A DNA stretch of 64,000 bases from Pseudomonas oryzihabitans (GCF_001518815.1 NZ_CP013987.1:4672501-4736500), one strand, 5' to 3'; counted from the first letter of the stretch, positions 27,487-36,070 are shown. A program made the numbers and translations. Notes: a model not told the origin generated them from the letters alone.

Positions 27487-28877
27487 CCGCCACCGCGCCC
27501 AGCCTGCGTCGGCGGCTGCTCAAGTGGCTGGTGCTGCCCGTACTGCTGGTCAACCTCGGCGGCGCAGTGGTCAGCTACCAGTTCGCCCGCAAGCCGGCGT
27601 TCAGCGCCCTGGACGGCGATCTCACCGACGCGGCGATCCTGCTGGTCGAGCAGCTGGAAATGGACGGCAATGGCCGCCTGTGGCTGCCGGCGGAGGCCGA
27701 CTACCTGCTGCGGCACAACAGCCACGATCATGTCTGGCTGGCGGTGAGGAGCCTGGACGGTCAGCTGCTGTTCGGCGACGCCGCCATGCCGGTCCAGGAG
27801 ATCACCGACGAGATGCGCGACGGCCACACCACCGCCCTGCGCACCCACATCAATGACCGCTCGGTGTTCATGGTCGGCCGGCTAGGCAACGTGGCGGGGC
27901 AGCCGGTGGTGGCCAGCGTGGCCCAGACCCTGAGTCGCCACACCGCCGCCCTGCAGCGCATGGTGCTGACCCTGGTGGCGGTGCAGATCCTGGTCGCCCT
28001 GCTGATCGCCGCCCAGCTGCTGTGGGCGGTACGTCGCGGCCTGAAGCCGCTGGAACGGCTGGAGCGCCAGCTCGACAGCCGCCACTACGATGACCTTGCC
28101 CCGCTGCGCGAAGAAGGGGCACCCCGCGAGCTGGGCACCTTCGTCACCGCGCTCAACGGTCTGCTGCTGCGCATCCGCGAGGGCGCGCGCAACCAGCGCG
28201 CCTTTCTCGACGACATGGCCCATCAGCTGCGCACCCCGCTGGCCGGCATCAGCACCCTGACCCAGTGGCTGCGCCAGCGGCACGCCGGCGATGCCGAGAG
28301 CGCCGCGGCCCTGGCGCAACTCCAGGCTGCCACCGAGCGCATGACCCGCCAGACCAACCAGTTGCTGACCCTGGCCCGCGCCGCCACCGCGCGCCTGGAG
28401 AGTCCGCCGCGCGAACCCCTGCGGCTGGACGAACTCATCGGCGAAGCCATGCCCAGCCAGCTGTCCCAGGCCGATTGCCACGGCATCGACCTGGGCTATG
28501 AACTGGAGCCGCAGACGGTACTGGGCAACGTCTTCCAGCTGCGCGACCTGCTCGACAACCTGGTGGACAACGCCCTGAGATATACCCCGCAGGGCGGTCA
28601 GGTCACGGTTCGGCTGCACGGTCAGGCCGGGGCGACGGTGCTGGAAGTGGAAGACGACGGCCCGGGCATCCCCGAGGCGGAACGCGAACGCATCTTCGAG
28701 CGCTTCTATCGCCTCGACCGCGGCATCCACGGCACGGGTCTGGGGCTGGCCATCGTCCGCGACATCGCCACCGCCCACGACGCCGGCATCGAACTGGCGA
28801 CCGCGACCGGCGGCCAGGGTCTGCGGGTGGCCATCCATTTCCCGCCCCTGGCCTTGCCGCCAGCGGAGGCTTCGTAG
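27483..28877 (+). CDS. TctE-like sensor histidine kinase
   Basis: 464-residue membrane kinase. Helices at about 14-32 and 160-182 flank a periplasmic 2CSK-type domain (residues 35-155). Then come a HAMP-like linker and the phospho-accepting H247 in FLDDMAHQLRTPLAG, with Gln in place of the common Glu after His, as usual for this subgroup. ATP-binding boxes N (DNLVDNALRYTP), G1 (EDDGPGIPEAE), F (ERFYRLD) and G2 (GTGLGLAIV) are intact. The TctDE group often senses tricarboxylates, but no tctC-type binding protein is present. The signal is unknown. Confidence 0.9.
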   Translation: MTATAPSLRRRLLKWLVLPVLLVNLGGAVVSYQFARKPAFSALDGDLTDAAILLVEQLEMDGNGRLWLPAEADYLLRHNSHDHVWLAVRSLDGQLLFGDAAMPVQEITDEMRDGHTTALRTHINDRSVFMVGRLGNVAGQPVVASVAQTLSRHTAALQRMVLTLVAVQILVALLIAAQLLWAVRRGLKPLERLERQLDSRHYDDLAPLREEGAPRELGTFVTALNGLLLRIREGARNQRAFLDDMAHQLRTPLAGISTLTQWLRQRHAGDAESAAALAQLQAATERMTRQTNQLLTLARAATARLESPPREPLRLDELIGEAMPSQLSQADCHGIDLGYELEPQTVLGNVFQLRDLLDNLVDNALRYTPQGGQVTVRLHGQAGATVLEVEDDGPGIPEAERERIFERFYRLDRGIHGTGLGLAIVRDIATAHDAGIELATATGGQGLRVAIHFPPLALPPAEAS

Positions 28878-29133
28878 GTTGGGTTGAAAGCTACCCTCTC
28901 CCCAACCCTCTCCCCAACACATCTGAGCCTATGCCCTCACCCCAACCCTCTCCCCGAGGGAGAGGGGGCTGTCCGGCACATCCTGCACCTTCGTAGGTTG
29001 GGCTGAGCGCAGCGAAGCCCAACACGCCGGAGCCTATCCCTCACCCCAGCCCTCTCCCCGCGGGAGAGGAGGCAATCCGGCACACCCTGCACCTCCGTAG
29101 GTTGGGCTGAGCCCCGCGAAGCTCAACACGCCC
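28875..29133. repeat. Alternating dispersed repeats between kinase and thiolase genes
   Basis: Three copies of a GTAGGTTGGGYTGAGC-type element (from about 28876, 28991 and 29097; the second continues GCAGCGAAGCCCAACA) alternate with two copies of a CCCTCACCCCARCCCTCTCC-type element that continues CCGMGGGAGAGG (about 28931-28967 and 29038-29071). The period is about 105-115 bases. The same two families occur in the 25.2-25.9 kb array and singly elsewhere in the window. Each can form a hairpin and both lie only between genes. Confidence 0.8.
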
Positions 29134-29151
29134 CGGCCAACCCCCTGCACC

Positions 29152-30396
29152 TCAAAGCCCCCGCCACCCCGGATTCTCCAGCAGCACCGCCATACCTTGC
29201 CCACCACCAATGCACACCGCCGCAATGCCATACCTGAGCCCCTCGGTACGCAGCTGGCGCGCCAGGGTGATGGCCAGACGCAGACCGGTGGCGGCCAGCG
29301 GATGGCCGAGGGCGATGGCGCCGCCGTGGACATTGAGATGCGCCGGATCCAGCTCCAAGGCGCGCTGTACCGCCAGCAGCTGGGCGCCCTGGGCTTCGTT
29401 GATCTCCAAGCGGTCGATGGCGTCCAGCGTCAGGCCGGCACGGTCGAGCAGGCCCTGGATGGCTGGCACCGGACCGCTGCCCATGAGGTCCGGCGGCACT
29501 CCGACCACGCAGCTACCCCGGACCCAGGCCAGTGCCCGTTCCGGTGCGGCGACCGCACCGCGCGTCAGCAGCACGGCGGCAGCGCCATCGGCCACCGCGC
29601 AGCTGTTGCCGGCGGTCTGGACCCCGCCCGTATGCACCGGCGTCAGCCGTGCCAGGGCTTCCCGCGAGGTTTCCCGTGGATGGCTGTCATGCTCGACCAC
29701 CGCGCAGCCCCGCGGCAGGCGCAACTCCCGCGGCGCCAGGCCCTCGGCCTCGAAGCGCGCCGCCGCCACTGGCACGATCTCTTCCGCGAACCAGCCCTGA
29801 CGTTGGGCGGCCAGAGCCCGCTCGAAACTGCGCAGGGCCCAGGCATCGACGTCTTCCCGCGTGACGCCATGGCGCTGCGCCAGCCGCTCGGCGGTGGCGA
29901 TCATGTCCATCCCCGCCGCCGGGTCCTTGAGCGCCTCCCAGAGAAAGTCGTGGAATTCCACCGGCGCACCGAGGCGAAAGCCGCTGCGGTGGGTATAGGC
30001 GGCGATGGGATTGCGAGTCATGGACTCGGCCGCCACGCACAGCACCTGGCTGGCCTGGCCGCTCTGCAACTGATCGCCGGCCTGGCGCAGGAGTTCGAGG
30101 CCGGTGCCGCAGACCCGCTGCACCTGCAGCGCCGGCACCGCCTCGGGTACCCCGGCATAGAGGCCGATGTGGCGTGGCAGCAGATAGGCATCGAAGCTGG
30201 CCTGGGCCACCGACCCGGCCAGCACGGAATCCACCGCCCCAGCGTCGTGACCGCGCGCCAGCAGTGCGCGGGCCACGGCGATGCCCAGGTCGGTGGGCGA
30301 TACCTGCCCCAGGGCGCCATTCAGATCGGTCCAGGGCGTGCGCACGCCATCCAGCAGCAGGACATCGTCGTAGAGCGCACTCATTCCGGTAGCCAT
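29152..30396 (-). CDS. Thiolase family acetyl-CoA acyltransferase
   Basis: 414 residues. Catalytic residues of thiolase are present: nucleophilic Cys in QVQRVCGTGLELL, His in NVHGGAIALGHPLAATG and the second Cys in AAVCIGGGQGMAVLLE. It either condenses acetyl-CoA units or cleaves a 3-ketoacyl-CoA. ATG at 30396 has GAGGAG at 6-7 bases; the ATG at 30384 is an alternative. It is the last gene of the porin-transporter-DUF3237 cassette, where a degradative role is more likely (inference). Confidence 0.88.
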   Translation of the reverse strand: MATGMSALYDDVLLLDGVRTPWTDLNGALGQVSPTDLGIAVARALLARGHDAGAVDSVLAGSVAQASFDAYLLPRHIGLYAGVPEAVPALQVQRVCGTGLELLRQAGDQLQSGQASQVLCVAAESMTRNPIAAYTHRSGFRLGAPVEFHDFLWEALKDPAAGMDMIATAERLAQRHGVTREDVDAWALRSFERALAAQRQGWFAEEIVPVAAARFEAEGLAPRELRLPRGCAVVEHDSHPRETSREALARLTPVHTGGVQTAGNSCAVADGAAAVLLTRGAVAAPERALAWVRGSCVVGVPPDLMGSGPVPAIQGLLDRAGLTLDAIDRLEINEAQGAQLLAVQRALELDPAHLNVHGGAIALGHPLAATGLRLAITLARQLRTEGLRYGIAAVCIGGGQGMAVLLENPGWRGL

Positions 30397-30407
30397 CGGG
30401 TACTCCT

Positions 30408-30956
30408 CTATTGCAGCAGATAGGCGTCGTAGACCACCGCCTTGCCCAGGCGCATGGCGCTGCCCACGCCCAGGGCGCGGTTGAGCCAGGCATAGGCCGG
30501 GGCGGCGGTCTCGAAGGTCAGGGTGACGCGAAAGAAATAGCGCCGCGGGTCCACTGGTTTGCCTGCCGCCACCTCGCGCATCACCTCCGGCGGGCCATAG
30601 CGATAACCCTTGGTCTGCAGATAGATCAGGGCGCCGTCGTCGGTCTGGAGCAGATAGCGGGTGTCGATGATGGCCAGGCCATCGGCGGTCACCACCTGCC
30701 AGTCGGCGCCATCGTTGAGGATCCGTCCGTGCAGGCGCTGGCCGTCGAAGCGGCCACCGGTAATGGGGATGATGCGCCGCTTGCCCAGGTCGCTGGTCTG
30801 GCCCAGCTCCCACACCGGGGCGTCGAGGGCTACTTCGAAGCGCGCCAGGGGTTCGAGCTGCAGCGGCGGCGGCGTGGCGGTGGCCGGATCGCCGTCCGCC
30901 GTGGCCGCGCGGGCCAGGCCGGTCAGCAGCAGCATGACCAGCAGCAGGCTACGCAT
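30408..30956 (-). CDS. Secreted DUF3237 protein
   Basis: 182 residues with a signal peptide (MRSLLLVMLLLTGLARAA). The mature part matches the DUF3237 pattern: LEPLARFEVALDAPVWELG, RRIIPITGGRFDG, GADWQVVTADGLAIIDTRYLL, TKGYRYGPPEVM, YFFRVTLTFET. Family members are small beta-barrel proteins, often near aromatic catabolic genes; their biochemical role is unsettled. It starts within the 3' end of the transporter gene (8-base overlap). Most relatives I recall are cytoplasmic, so export is notable. Confidence 0.8.
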   Translation of the reverse strand: MRSLLLVMLLLTGLARAATADGDPATATPPPLQLEPLARFEVALDAPVWELGQTSDLGKRRIIPITGGRFDGQRLHGRILNDGADWQVVTADGLAIIDTRYLLQTDDGALIYLQTKGYRYGPPEVMREVAAGKPVDPRRYFFRVTLTFETAAPAYAWLNRALGVGSAMRLGKAVVYDAYLLQ

Positions 30957-32181
30957 GACCGGGAGCCTCCACGCGGGCGGTAGCGGCCGGCGCCGGTGCC
31001 CGGCGTTGCAGCAGGGCCAGCACCGCGCCCGCCGCCACCAGTACCGCCGGGGTGGTGGCCACCACCAGGGTCGCCGCACCGCCGCCGACGGCCAACACCT
31101 GGCCGGCCAGCAAGGGGCCGGCCATGGCGCCCAGGCGCCCCACCGCCACCGCCGCACCGGTCCCGGTGGCCCGTACCGCCGCCGGATAGAGTTGCGGTGC
31201 CAGGGCATAGAGCACCAGTTGGCCGCCGACCACGAACAACCCGGCGGCGAAGCCGGCCAGGGCCACCAGCGGATAGTCCTTCGCCAGGCCCAGTCCGGCC
31301 AGGCCCAGCAGGATGCCCAGGTAGATGGCCAGCACCGTCAGGCGTGGCCGCCAGCGATCCATGAGCAGGCCGAACAGCACCGAGCCGATGCCGCCGCCCA
31401 GGTTGAAGAGAATCTGCACCCCCACCGCCTGGCCGCGGCTGAAGCCCTGGCCCACCAGCAGCGAGGGCAACCAGTTGAGCAGCATGTACATCACCGTGAG
31501 GGTGAAGAAGTAGCCCAGCCACAGCAGCAGGGTGGTCGACAGCGGCACCGCTCCCAGCCAGGCTCCGCGCCTGCTGCCTGCCTGAGCCGCTTCGTGGCCG
31601 CGGAGAAAACCGGCGGTCTCCGCCAGGTAACGTCCAAGCAGGGGCGCCACCAGCAGCGGCGCCAGACCGCCGACATAGAACACCGTCTGCCAGCGGCCGA
31701 CATCCAGCAGCCCCACCACCGCCGCCAGGGCACCGCCCAGGGGCACGCCGCAGTACATCAGGCTGACCGCCGTGGCGCGGGCACGCTCGTCCACCGACTC
31801 GGCGGACAGGGCGATCAGGTTGGGCAGGGCACCGCCCAGGCCGATGCCGGTGAGCAGCCGCGCCAGCAAGAGGCTTTCCAGACTCCAGACATGGGCGGTG
31901 GCCACCGAAAAGACACCAAAGATCAGCACGCAGGCGATCAGCACCTTCTTGCGGCCGATACGGTCGGCACACCAGCCGCCAATGAAGGCGCCAGGCAGGA
32001 GGCCAAGGATGCTGGCGCTGAACACCAGGCCCATCTGCCCTGGCTGGAAGCCGAAGGTCTTGGCCATGGCCGGGGCGGCGATGCCCATGGCCTGGAGGTC
32101 CATGCCCTCCAGCAGGGCGACGATGAAGCACAGCATGAGGGTCAGGCGGGCCCCGGAGGGGGCGTTGGCGAACAGACGCAT
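30949..32181 (-). CDS. AAHS-family MFS transporter (aromatic acid:H+ symporter type)
   Basis: 410 residues, 12 predicted helices. The first helix has LMLCFIVALLEGMDLQAMGIAAPAM, with the acidic residue of AAHS aromatic-acid importers (GxDxQ-like), and the loop 2-3 motif is GGWCADRIGRKKVLI. ATG at 32181 has GAGGAA and gives MRLFANAPSGARL; the longer frame is unlikely. It follows the porin gene by 10 bases. The likely substrate is a small aromatic or related acid. Confidence 0.87.
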   Translation of the reverse strand: MRLFANAPSGARLTLMLCFIVALLEGMDLQAMGIAAPAMAKTFGFQPGQMGLVFSASILGLLPGAFIGGWCADRIGRKKVLIACVLIFGVFSVATAHVWSLESLLLARLLTGIGLGGALPNLIALSAESVDERARATAVSLMYCGVPLGGALAAVVGLLDVGRWQTVFYVGGLAPLLVAPLLGRYLAETAGFLRGHEAAQAGSRRGAWLGAVPLSTTLLLWLGYFFTLTVMYMLLNWLPSLLVGQGFSRGQAVGVQILFNLGGGIGSVLFGLLMDRWRPRLTVLAIYLGILLGLAGLGLAKDYPLVALAGFAAGLFVVGGQLVLYALAPQLYPAAVRATGTGAAVAVGRLGAMAGPLLAGQVLAVGGGAATLVVATTPAVLVAAGAVLALLQRRAPAPAATARVEAPGHA

Positions 32182-32191
32182 GGCGGATTCC

Positions 32192-33652
32192 TCAGAAACG
32201 GAAGGTGGTGGCGGCCGACAGGTAGCTCGTACTGTCGCCATCGGCCTGGCGGATCGCAGCGCCGGCCTGGAAGTAGCTGTATTCCAGGTCCAGGGTCAGG
32301 TAGGGCAAGGGGCGCCAGCGCAGGTTGTTGCGCCAGAGGTTGCCGGTCTTGCGCGCGCTGCTGGCGGCGGAGCCCGGCACCGTCACCATGCCCGGCAGAT
32401 AGACGCCGTCGTTGGTGTTCTGCCGCCAGACGGCGAACAGCCCGCTCTCCAGCTGCAGCGTGGGTTGGGGCGCAAGGGTCAACAGCGGACCGACCAGGTA
32501 GAGGTTGGCCAAGGTGGTGAGGCCGGAGTTGCCGTAGACGCCGTTCTTCGGATACAGCGGATCGAAGGTACCGGCCCGGTCATCGCCGGGCCGGTCGTCA
32601 CCGCTGGCGGCATCCAGGCGCATGGCCAGGCGCGGCTTCCAGGCGCCGGCAAGTCGGTAGCCGGTCTCGCTGCTCACCGCCCAGGCGCGGATCTGGGCAC
32701 CATCGAGATGCCCTCCCTGCCCCATCAGATCCCAGCTCCAATCCCAGCCGTCGGCCTTGCCGAACAGCCGCACGCCGCCGGTGTAGCGCTGCTCCGCGCC
32801 GCTCAGGCCGTTCAGGCTGCGCTGATCCTTCTCCTGGCCGAAGCCATAGACGTCCAGCTGCAGCGATCCTGCCAGCGGCAGGGTGCCGTAGAGGCCATAG
32901 AACTTGACCGCGTTGTCGGAGCCGTCGTCGAAACTGTCCTCGCCGGTCACCACCGGCCGCAGGGCGAAGGCATCCAGGCGATAGCCGCCTGGCTGGTTCC
33001 AGGACAGGCGTAGGCCGTCGAAATTGATGCGGATGTTGGGGCCGTCGCGGTAGGTGACCAGGACCTGCTCGCCATAGCCCAGCTCCTGGCGGCCGATCCG
33101 GGTCATCAGTTTGCCGCCGGCCAGCGGCGTGTTGAGGTCGATGAAGGCCTGGTGCAGCTCGGTGCGACTCTGGTCGAAGGGGCCATAGATCGCCTTGTTC
33201 CAGGTCCGGGTGTTCTCCAGCTGGACGAAGGTACGCACCGCATCGTCGAACAGGTGCAGGTCGGCGTGCAGCTGCAGACGCTGCTGGATGTAGTGGTCGG
33301 TGTTCACCCCGCGCCGACCAAAGACCGGATCACGAAAGGTATCGAAGCGATAGCGCGCCTCGCCACCGGTCTGCAGCCAGGCCGACTCACTCAGGCGCTG
33401 GTAGCGCAGGCCATCGAAGGGATCGGTGCGCTTGGCGGGATCGTCGAGGAAGCGGTAGTCCTCGATCCAGCGCGGCGGACCGGGCGGTAGCGGCCGTTCC
33501 ACCTCCAATCTGTTGAGCGGCTTTGGCGGTTGCTCCAGATTGAGCGAGGGTGCGGCGGCAATGCCTTGGCTGAAAAGCAAAGAAGCGAGAGAGGCAAATG
33601 CAAGGCACGAGCGGGCCCGTGCGCAGGCCTGGGGCGAGCGCGATGTCGACAT
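32192..33652 (-). CDS. Outer-membrane beta-barrel protein, alginate-export family
   Basis: 486 residues with a signal peptide (cut near IAAAPS). The sequence shows PPRWIEDYRFLDDPAKRTDPFDGLRY near the N-terminus, alternating amphipathic strands, and a terminal Phe (SAATTFRF), as in outer-membrane barrels. RIGRQELGYGEQVLVTYRDGPNIRINFDGLRLSW is typical of the Alginate_exp family (AlgE-like). In catabolic cassettes such barrels act as substrate-specific channels, which fits the AAHS transporter next door. Confidence 0.85.
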   Translation of the reverse strand: MSTSRSPQACARARSCLAFASLASLLFSQGIAAAPSLNLEQPPKPLNRLEVERPLPPGPPRWIEDYRFLDDPAKRTDPFDGLRYQRLSESAWLQTGGEARYRFDTFRDPVFGRRGVNTDHYIQQRLQLHADLHLFDDAVRTFVQLENTRTWNKAIYGPFDQSRTELHQAFIDLNTPLAGGKLMTRIGRQELGYGEQVLVTYRDGPNIRINFDGLRLSWNQPGGYRLDAFALRPVVTGEDSFDDGSDNAVKFYGLYGTLPLAGSLQLDVYGFGQEKDQRSLNGLSGAEQRYTGGVRLFGKADGWDWSWDLMGQGGHLDGAQIRAWAVSSETGYRLAGAWKPRLAMRLDAASGDDRPGDDRAGTFDPLYPKNGVYGNSGLTTLANLYLVGPLLTLAPQPTLQLESGLFAVWRQNTNDGVYLPGMVTVPGSAASSARKTGNLWRNNLRWRPLPYLTLDLEYSYFQAGAAIRQADGDSTSYLSAATTFRF

Positions 33653-33680
33653 GGTGTGAGTCCTGACGAAGGAAGCGGAA

Positions 33681-33694
33681 GCGCCTTGGGGCGC
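33681..33694 (-). other. Hairpin between the 19-codon ORF and the porin start
   Basis: GCGCC-TTGG-GGCGC, a 5-base-pair stem with a 4-base loop, lying 13 bases after the small ORF stop and 29 bases before the porin ATG. It is short and lacks a U-run. It could be a leader structure coupled to translation of the small ORF (inference). Confidence 0.35.
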
Positions 33695-33706
33695 GAGGAT
33701 CAGGGC

Positions 33707-33766
33707 CTAGCGGGCGCGGATCGGCTGATCGTCAGGAGGGAAAGCGGCGGGATAGCGAGCTGACAT
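33707..33766 (-). CDS. Possible 19-residue leader peptide upstream of the porin cassette
   Basis: ATG at 33766 opens MSARYPAAFPPDDQPIRAR and stop TAG ends at 33707. AAAGGAA lies 8-9 bases before the ATG, a good ribosome site and better than many longer genes here have. It precedes the porin gene by 54 bases on the same strand. The peptide is rich in Pro and Asp (PPDD), a composition that can slow or destabilise ribosomes. I do not recognise the family. It may be a regulatory leader ORF, a small protein or chance. Confidence 0.45.
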   Translation of the reverse strand: MSARYPAAFPPDDQPIRAR

Positions 33767-34043
33767 GGCGGGTGTTCCTTTCTTGTTGTTGTCATCACCG
33801 TAAGAGGCCGTATGGCCCTGGTTCGATGATGGTCGATGCCAAAAATGGATCAAGCCGTGCCACCCGAATTTGGCCGATTACCGAACGTTATATTTGTTAA
33901 CTTTATCCCTGGGAGATGACTGGTCACCTGCGCCTATCAACGTCGCCTGACTCGCGATTTGTAACAATGCCCACCCCAGAGGGGTCCATGCAGAGGCCCG
34001 TACGGGTTAAGGTTCCTTCCCCCACGATCGAAAAGGCGAACTC
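33767..34043. other. Intergenic region between divergent porin cassette and lipoprotein gene
   Basis: 277 bases, AT-richer than the surroundings near 33880-33905 (a run around TTATATTTGTTAAC), so the promoters of both directions are probably here. TGGCACGGCTTGATCC on the minus strand (33862-33847) looks like a sigma54 -24 element but has no GC at -12. No other structure was recognised. Confidence 0.4.
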
Positions 34044-34376
34044 ATGAGCTCCAAGTCCCCTCTCCTGCTGGCCAGTGCCGCCCTCTTCACCCTGCTGGCC
34101 GGTTGCAGCTCGCATGAAACCCAGGACAGCCCGGCGGCCTCCTCGACCACGAGCGGCGCCGTCAGCAGCAGTGGCCGTTGCAACTCCGATGCGGTCCAGG
34201 ACCTGGTTGGCAAGGCCCTCTCCCCGGCCCTGGCCGAGGAAGGCCGTCAGCGCGCCGGTGCCCAGGTCGTCCGCGTGGTCCGTCCGCAGGACCCCATGAC
34301 CATGGACTTCAATTCCCAGCGCCTGACCATCACCACCAGCGCCAGTCTGGTAGTGCAGACCGCCACCTGCGGCTGA
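34044..34376 (+). CDS. Lipoprotein, peptidase-inhibitor I78-like
   Basis: 110 residues. Lipobox LLAGC at about residues 18-22 predicts a lipoprotein. After a Ser/Thr-rich spacer the domain reads RCNSDAVQDLVGKALSPALAEEGRQRAGA, VVRVVRPQDPMTMDFNSQRLTI and ends TATCG. The order Cys - VRVVRPQDPMTMDF - RL - terminal Cys-Gly fits the I78 serine-protease inhibitor (elastase inhibitor) family. The protein is probably periplasmic or outer-membrane attached and protects against host or own proteases. It converges with the HAD gene. Confidence 0.75.
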   Translation: MSSKSPLLLASAALFTLLAGCSSHETQDSPAASSTTSGAVSSSGRCNSDAVQDLVGKALSPALAEEGRQRAGAQVVRVVRPQDPMTMDFNSQRLTITTSASLVVQTATCG

Positions 34377-34389
34377 TCCCCGCGCCCCT

Positions 34390-34418
34390 CGACCTGCCGG
34401 CCCAGGCCGCGCAGGTCG
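34390..34418. terminator. Hairpin between convergent lipoprotein and HAD genes
   Basis: 8-base arms CGACCTGC (34390-34397) and GCAGGTCG (34411-34418) with a 13-base loop in the 52-base gap between converging stops. No T-run follows. Confidence 0.4.
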
Positions 34419-34428
34419 GCACACTCCA

Positions 34429-35076
34429 CTAGAGGCCGAAACCCTGGCGCAGGGCTGCCACGCTGTGGAAGTGAAAGGCCGGGCGCTGGCGCTCCAGTTC
34501 TTCCCGGCTGCCGAAGCCATAGCCCAGGGCCACCGCCGCCACGCCGTTTTCACGTGCGGCGATCAGGTCGTGCTCGCGATCGCCCAGCATCAGGCAACTT
34601 TCCGGCGCCAGCCCTTCGGTTTCCAGCACGAAACGCAGCAGCTCGGTCTTGTCGGCGCGGGTGCCATCCAACTCGCTGCCATGCAGGGCGGTGAAGAACT
34701 CCGTCAGGGCGAAGTGCCTGAGGATCTCCACGGCGAACACCCGCGGCTTGGCCGTCACCAGATAGAGTCGCCGCCCGGCCGCCTGCAGATCGGCCAGCAC
34801 GTCGCGGATGCCCGCGTAGACCTCGTTCTCATAGAGGCCGGTGGCGCGGAAATACACCCGATACGCCTCTACCGCGCGCCAGGCCCGCGCCTGGTCGAAG
34901 CCGTAGTGGGTCATGAAGCTCTGCAGCAGCGGCGGGCCAATAAAGACCTCCAGCCTGCGCAGATCGGGCTCCTCGATCCCCTCGGCGCGCAGCGCCACCT
35001 GGATCGCCCGCGTGATGCCCAGGCGCGAATCGGTCAGGGTGCCATCGAGATCGAACAGCAGATGGGGGTGATGCAT
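34429..35076 (-). CDS. HAD-superfamily phosphatase (phosphoglycolate phosphatase-like)
   Basis: 215 residues. HAD motif I LLFDLDGTLTDS, motif II LVTAKP, motif III K in RADKTELL and motif IV LMLGDREHDLIAARENG are all present, with a helical C1 cap. The cap and length fit Gph-like enzymes, but this subgroup includes 5'-nucleotidases and other small-phosphate phosphatases, so the substrate is open. ATG at 35076 (MHHPHLL) has AGGA at 7 bases and is preferred to the upstream TTG. Confidence 0.85.
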   Translation of the reverse strand: MHHPHLLFDLDGTLTDSRLGITRAIQVALRAEGIEEPDLRRLEVFIGPPLLQSFMTHYGFDQARAWRAVEAYRVYFRATGLYENEVYAGIRDVLADLQAAGRRLYLVTAKPRVFAVEILRHFALTEFFTALHGSELDGTRADKTELLRFVLETEGLAPESCLMLGDREHDLIAARENGVAAVALGYGFGSREELERQRPAFHFHSVAALRQGFGL

Positions 35077-35173
35077 GGGGTGTCCTGGCAACGGGAAATC
35101 CTGGCCAGTATGGCGAGCGGGAACAGAGATCGGTAGGCTCGACCGCTCTACTGGAAATGAGTCTTGTTCGCTG

Positions 35174-36070
35174 ATGTCGCTTTCGCCACGTTTCGCCCGT
35201 CAGAGCGCCTGGCTGGCCCTGCCGCTGCTGCTCGCCCTCGCCGCTCCCGGCCAGGCCCGCCCCATTGATCAGCCCATGGACGCCCAGGTGCTCCAGCAAC
35301 CGGGCCACGGCTATGCCTTCAGCGAGCTCAAGCTGGATTCCGTCGATGGCGCCCGCCACTACCAGGTATGGATCGCCCGACCCGCCACTCCGGCACCGGC
35401 TGCCGGCTATCCGGTGCTCTATCTGCTCGACGGCAACGCTGCCCTAGGCGGCCTGAACGCCGAGTTGCTCGACACCCTGGCCAAGCGGCCTAATCCGCCC
35501 GTGCTGGTCGCGGTGGGTTACACGGGCGGTAAGCGCATCGACGGCCCCGGACGGGCCTACGATTACACGCCGTCAGCGCCTACCAGCGAACGCTTTCGCG
35601 AGATGGCCACTGGCGGCGCCGACGTCTTTCTCGCCTGGCTGCTGGAGCGCCTGGAGCCGGCAGTTGGCCGTCAGGTGCCGTTGGATCCCGGCCAGCGCGC
35701 GCTCTGGGGTCACTCCCTGGGCGGGCTGTTCGTCCTCCACGCCCTGCTCACCCGGCCGGACGCCTTCGCCCAGGGCTACGCCGTGAGCCCCTCGCTGTGG
35801 TGGAGCCCTACCGTGCTGCCCCAGAGTGACGAGCAGCTCAAGGAGCGCTTCAGGGCACACCCGGCCCACCTGGTGCTGCTGCAGGGCGGCGCCGAACGCG
35901 AGCTGCCCGCGCATTTCCAGAGCGAGGTCCCCGCCGACGCCACCCGGCGCCTGGCCGATCGCCTCGACCAGATCCCTGGCATCCAGGTGCGCTACGAGGT
36001 CCTTGAAGGCCTTGGCCACGGACCCATGCTGCCGGCCTCGCTGAAAGCCGTGCTGAGCGAGTGGCGCTAG
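35174..36070 (+). CDS. Secreted alpha/beta hydrolase, siderophore-esterase (Fes/IroE/PfeE) type
   Basis: 298 residues with signal peptide (residues 1-28, cut near GQARPI). The esterase fold shows YQVWIARPA, YPVLYLLDGNAAL, VAVGYTG, the nucleophile elbow GHSLGG and catalytic His in LEGLGHGPM. These features match esterases that open enterobactin-type trilactones in the periplasm, or related D-family serine esterases. No siderophore receptor is adjacent, so the substrate assignment is tentative. Its stop overlaps that of the convergent acetyltransferase (shared CTAG). Confidence 0.78.
   Translation: MSLSPRFARQSAWLALPLLLALAAPGQARPIDQPMDAQVLQQPGHGYAFSELKLDSVDGARHYQVWIARPATPAPAAGYPVLYLLDGNAALGGLNAELLDTLAKRPNPPVLVAVGYTGGKRIDGPGRAYDYTPSAPTSERFREMATGGADVFLAWLLERLEPAVGRQVPLDPGQRALWGHSLGGLFVLHALLTRPDAFAQGYAVSPSLWWSPTVLPQSDEQLKERFRAHPAHLVLLQGGAERELPAHFQSEVPADATRRLADRLDQIPGIQVRYEVLEGLGHGPMLPASLKAVLSEWR

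Noticed and set aside
33847-33862. TGGCACGGCTTGATCC as a sigma54 promoter for the porin cassette
   Set aside because: The -24 part is perfect, but the base pair at GG+10 is TC and not GC, so the -12 element is missing.
33924-34553. 209-codon minus-strand frame opposite the I78-like lipoprotein
   Set aside because: The plus-strand gene has signal peptide, lipobox and domain; the antisense frame has none of these.
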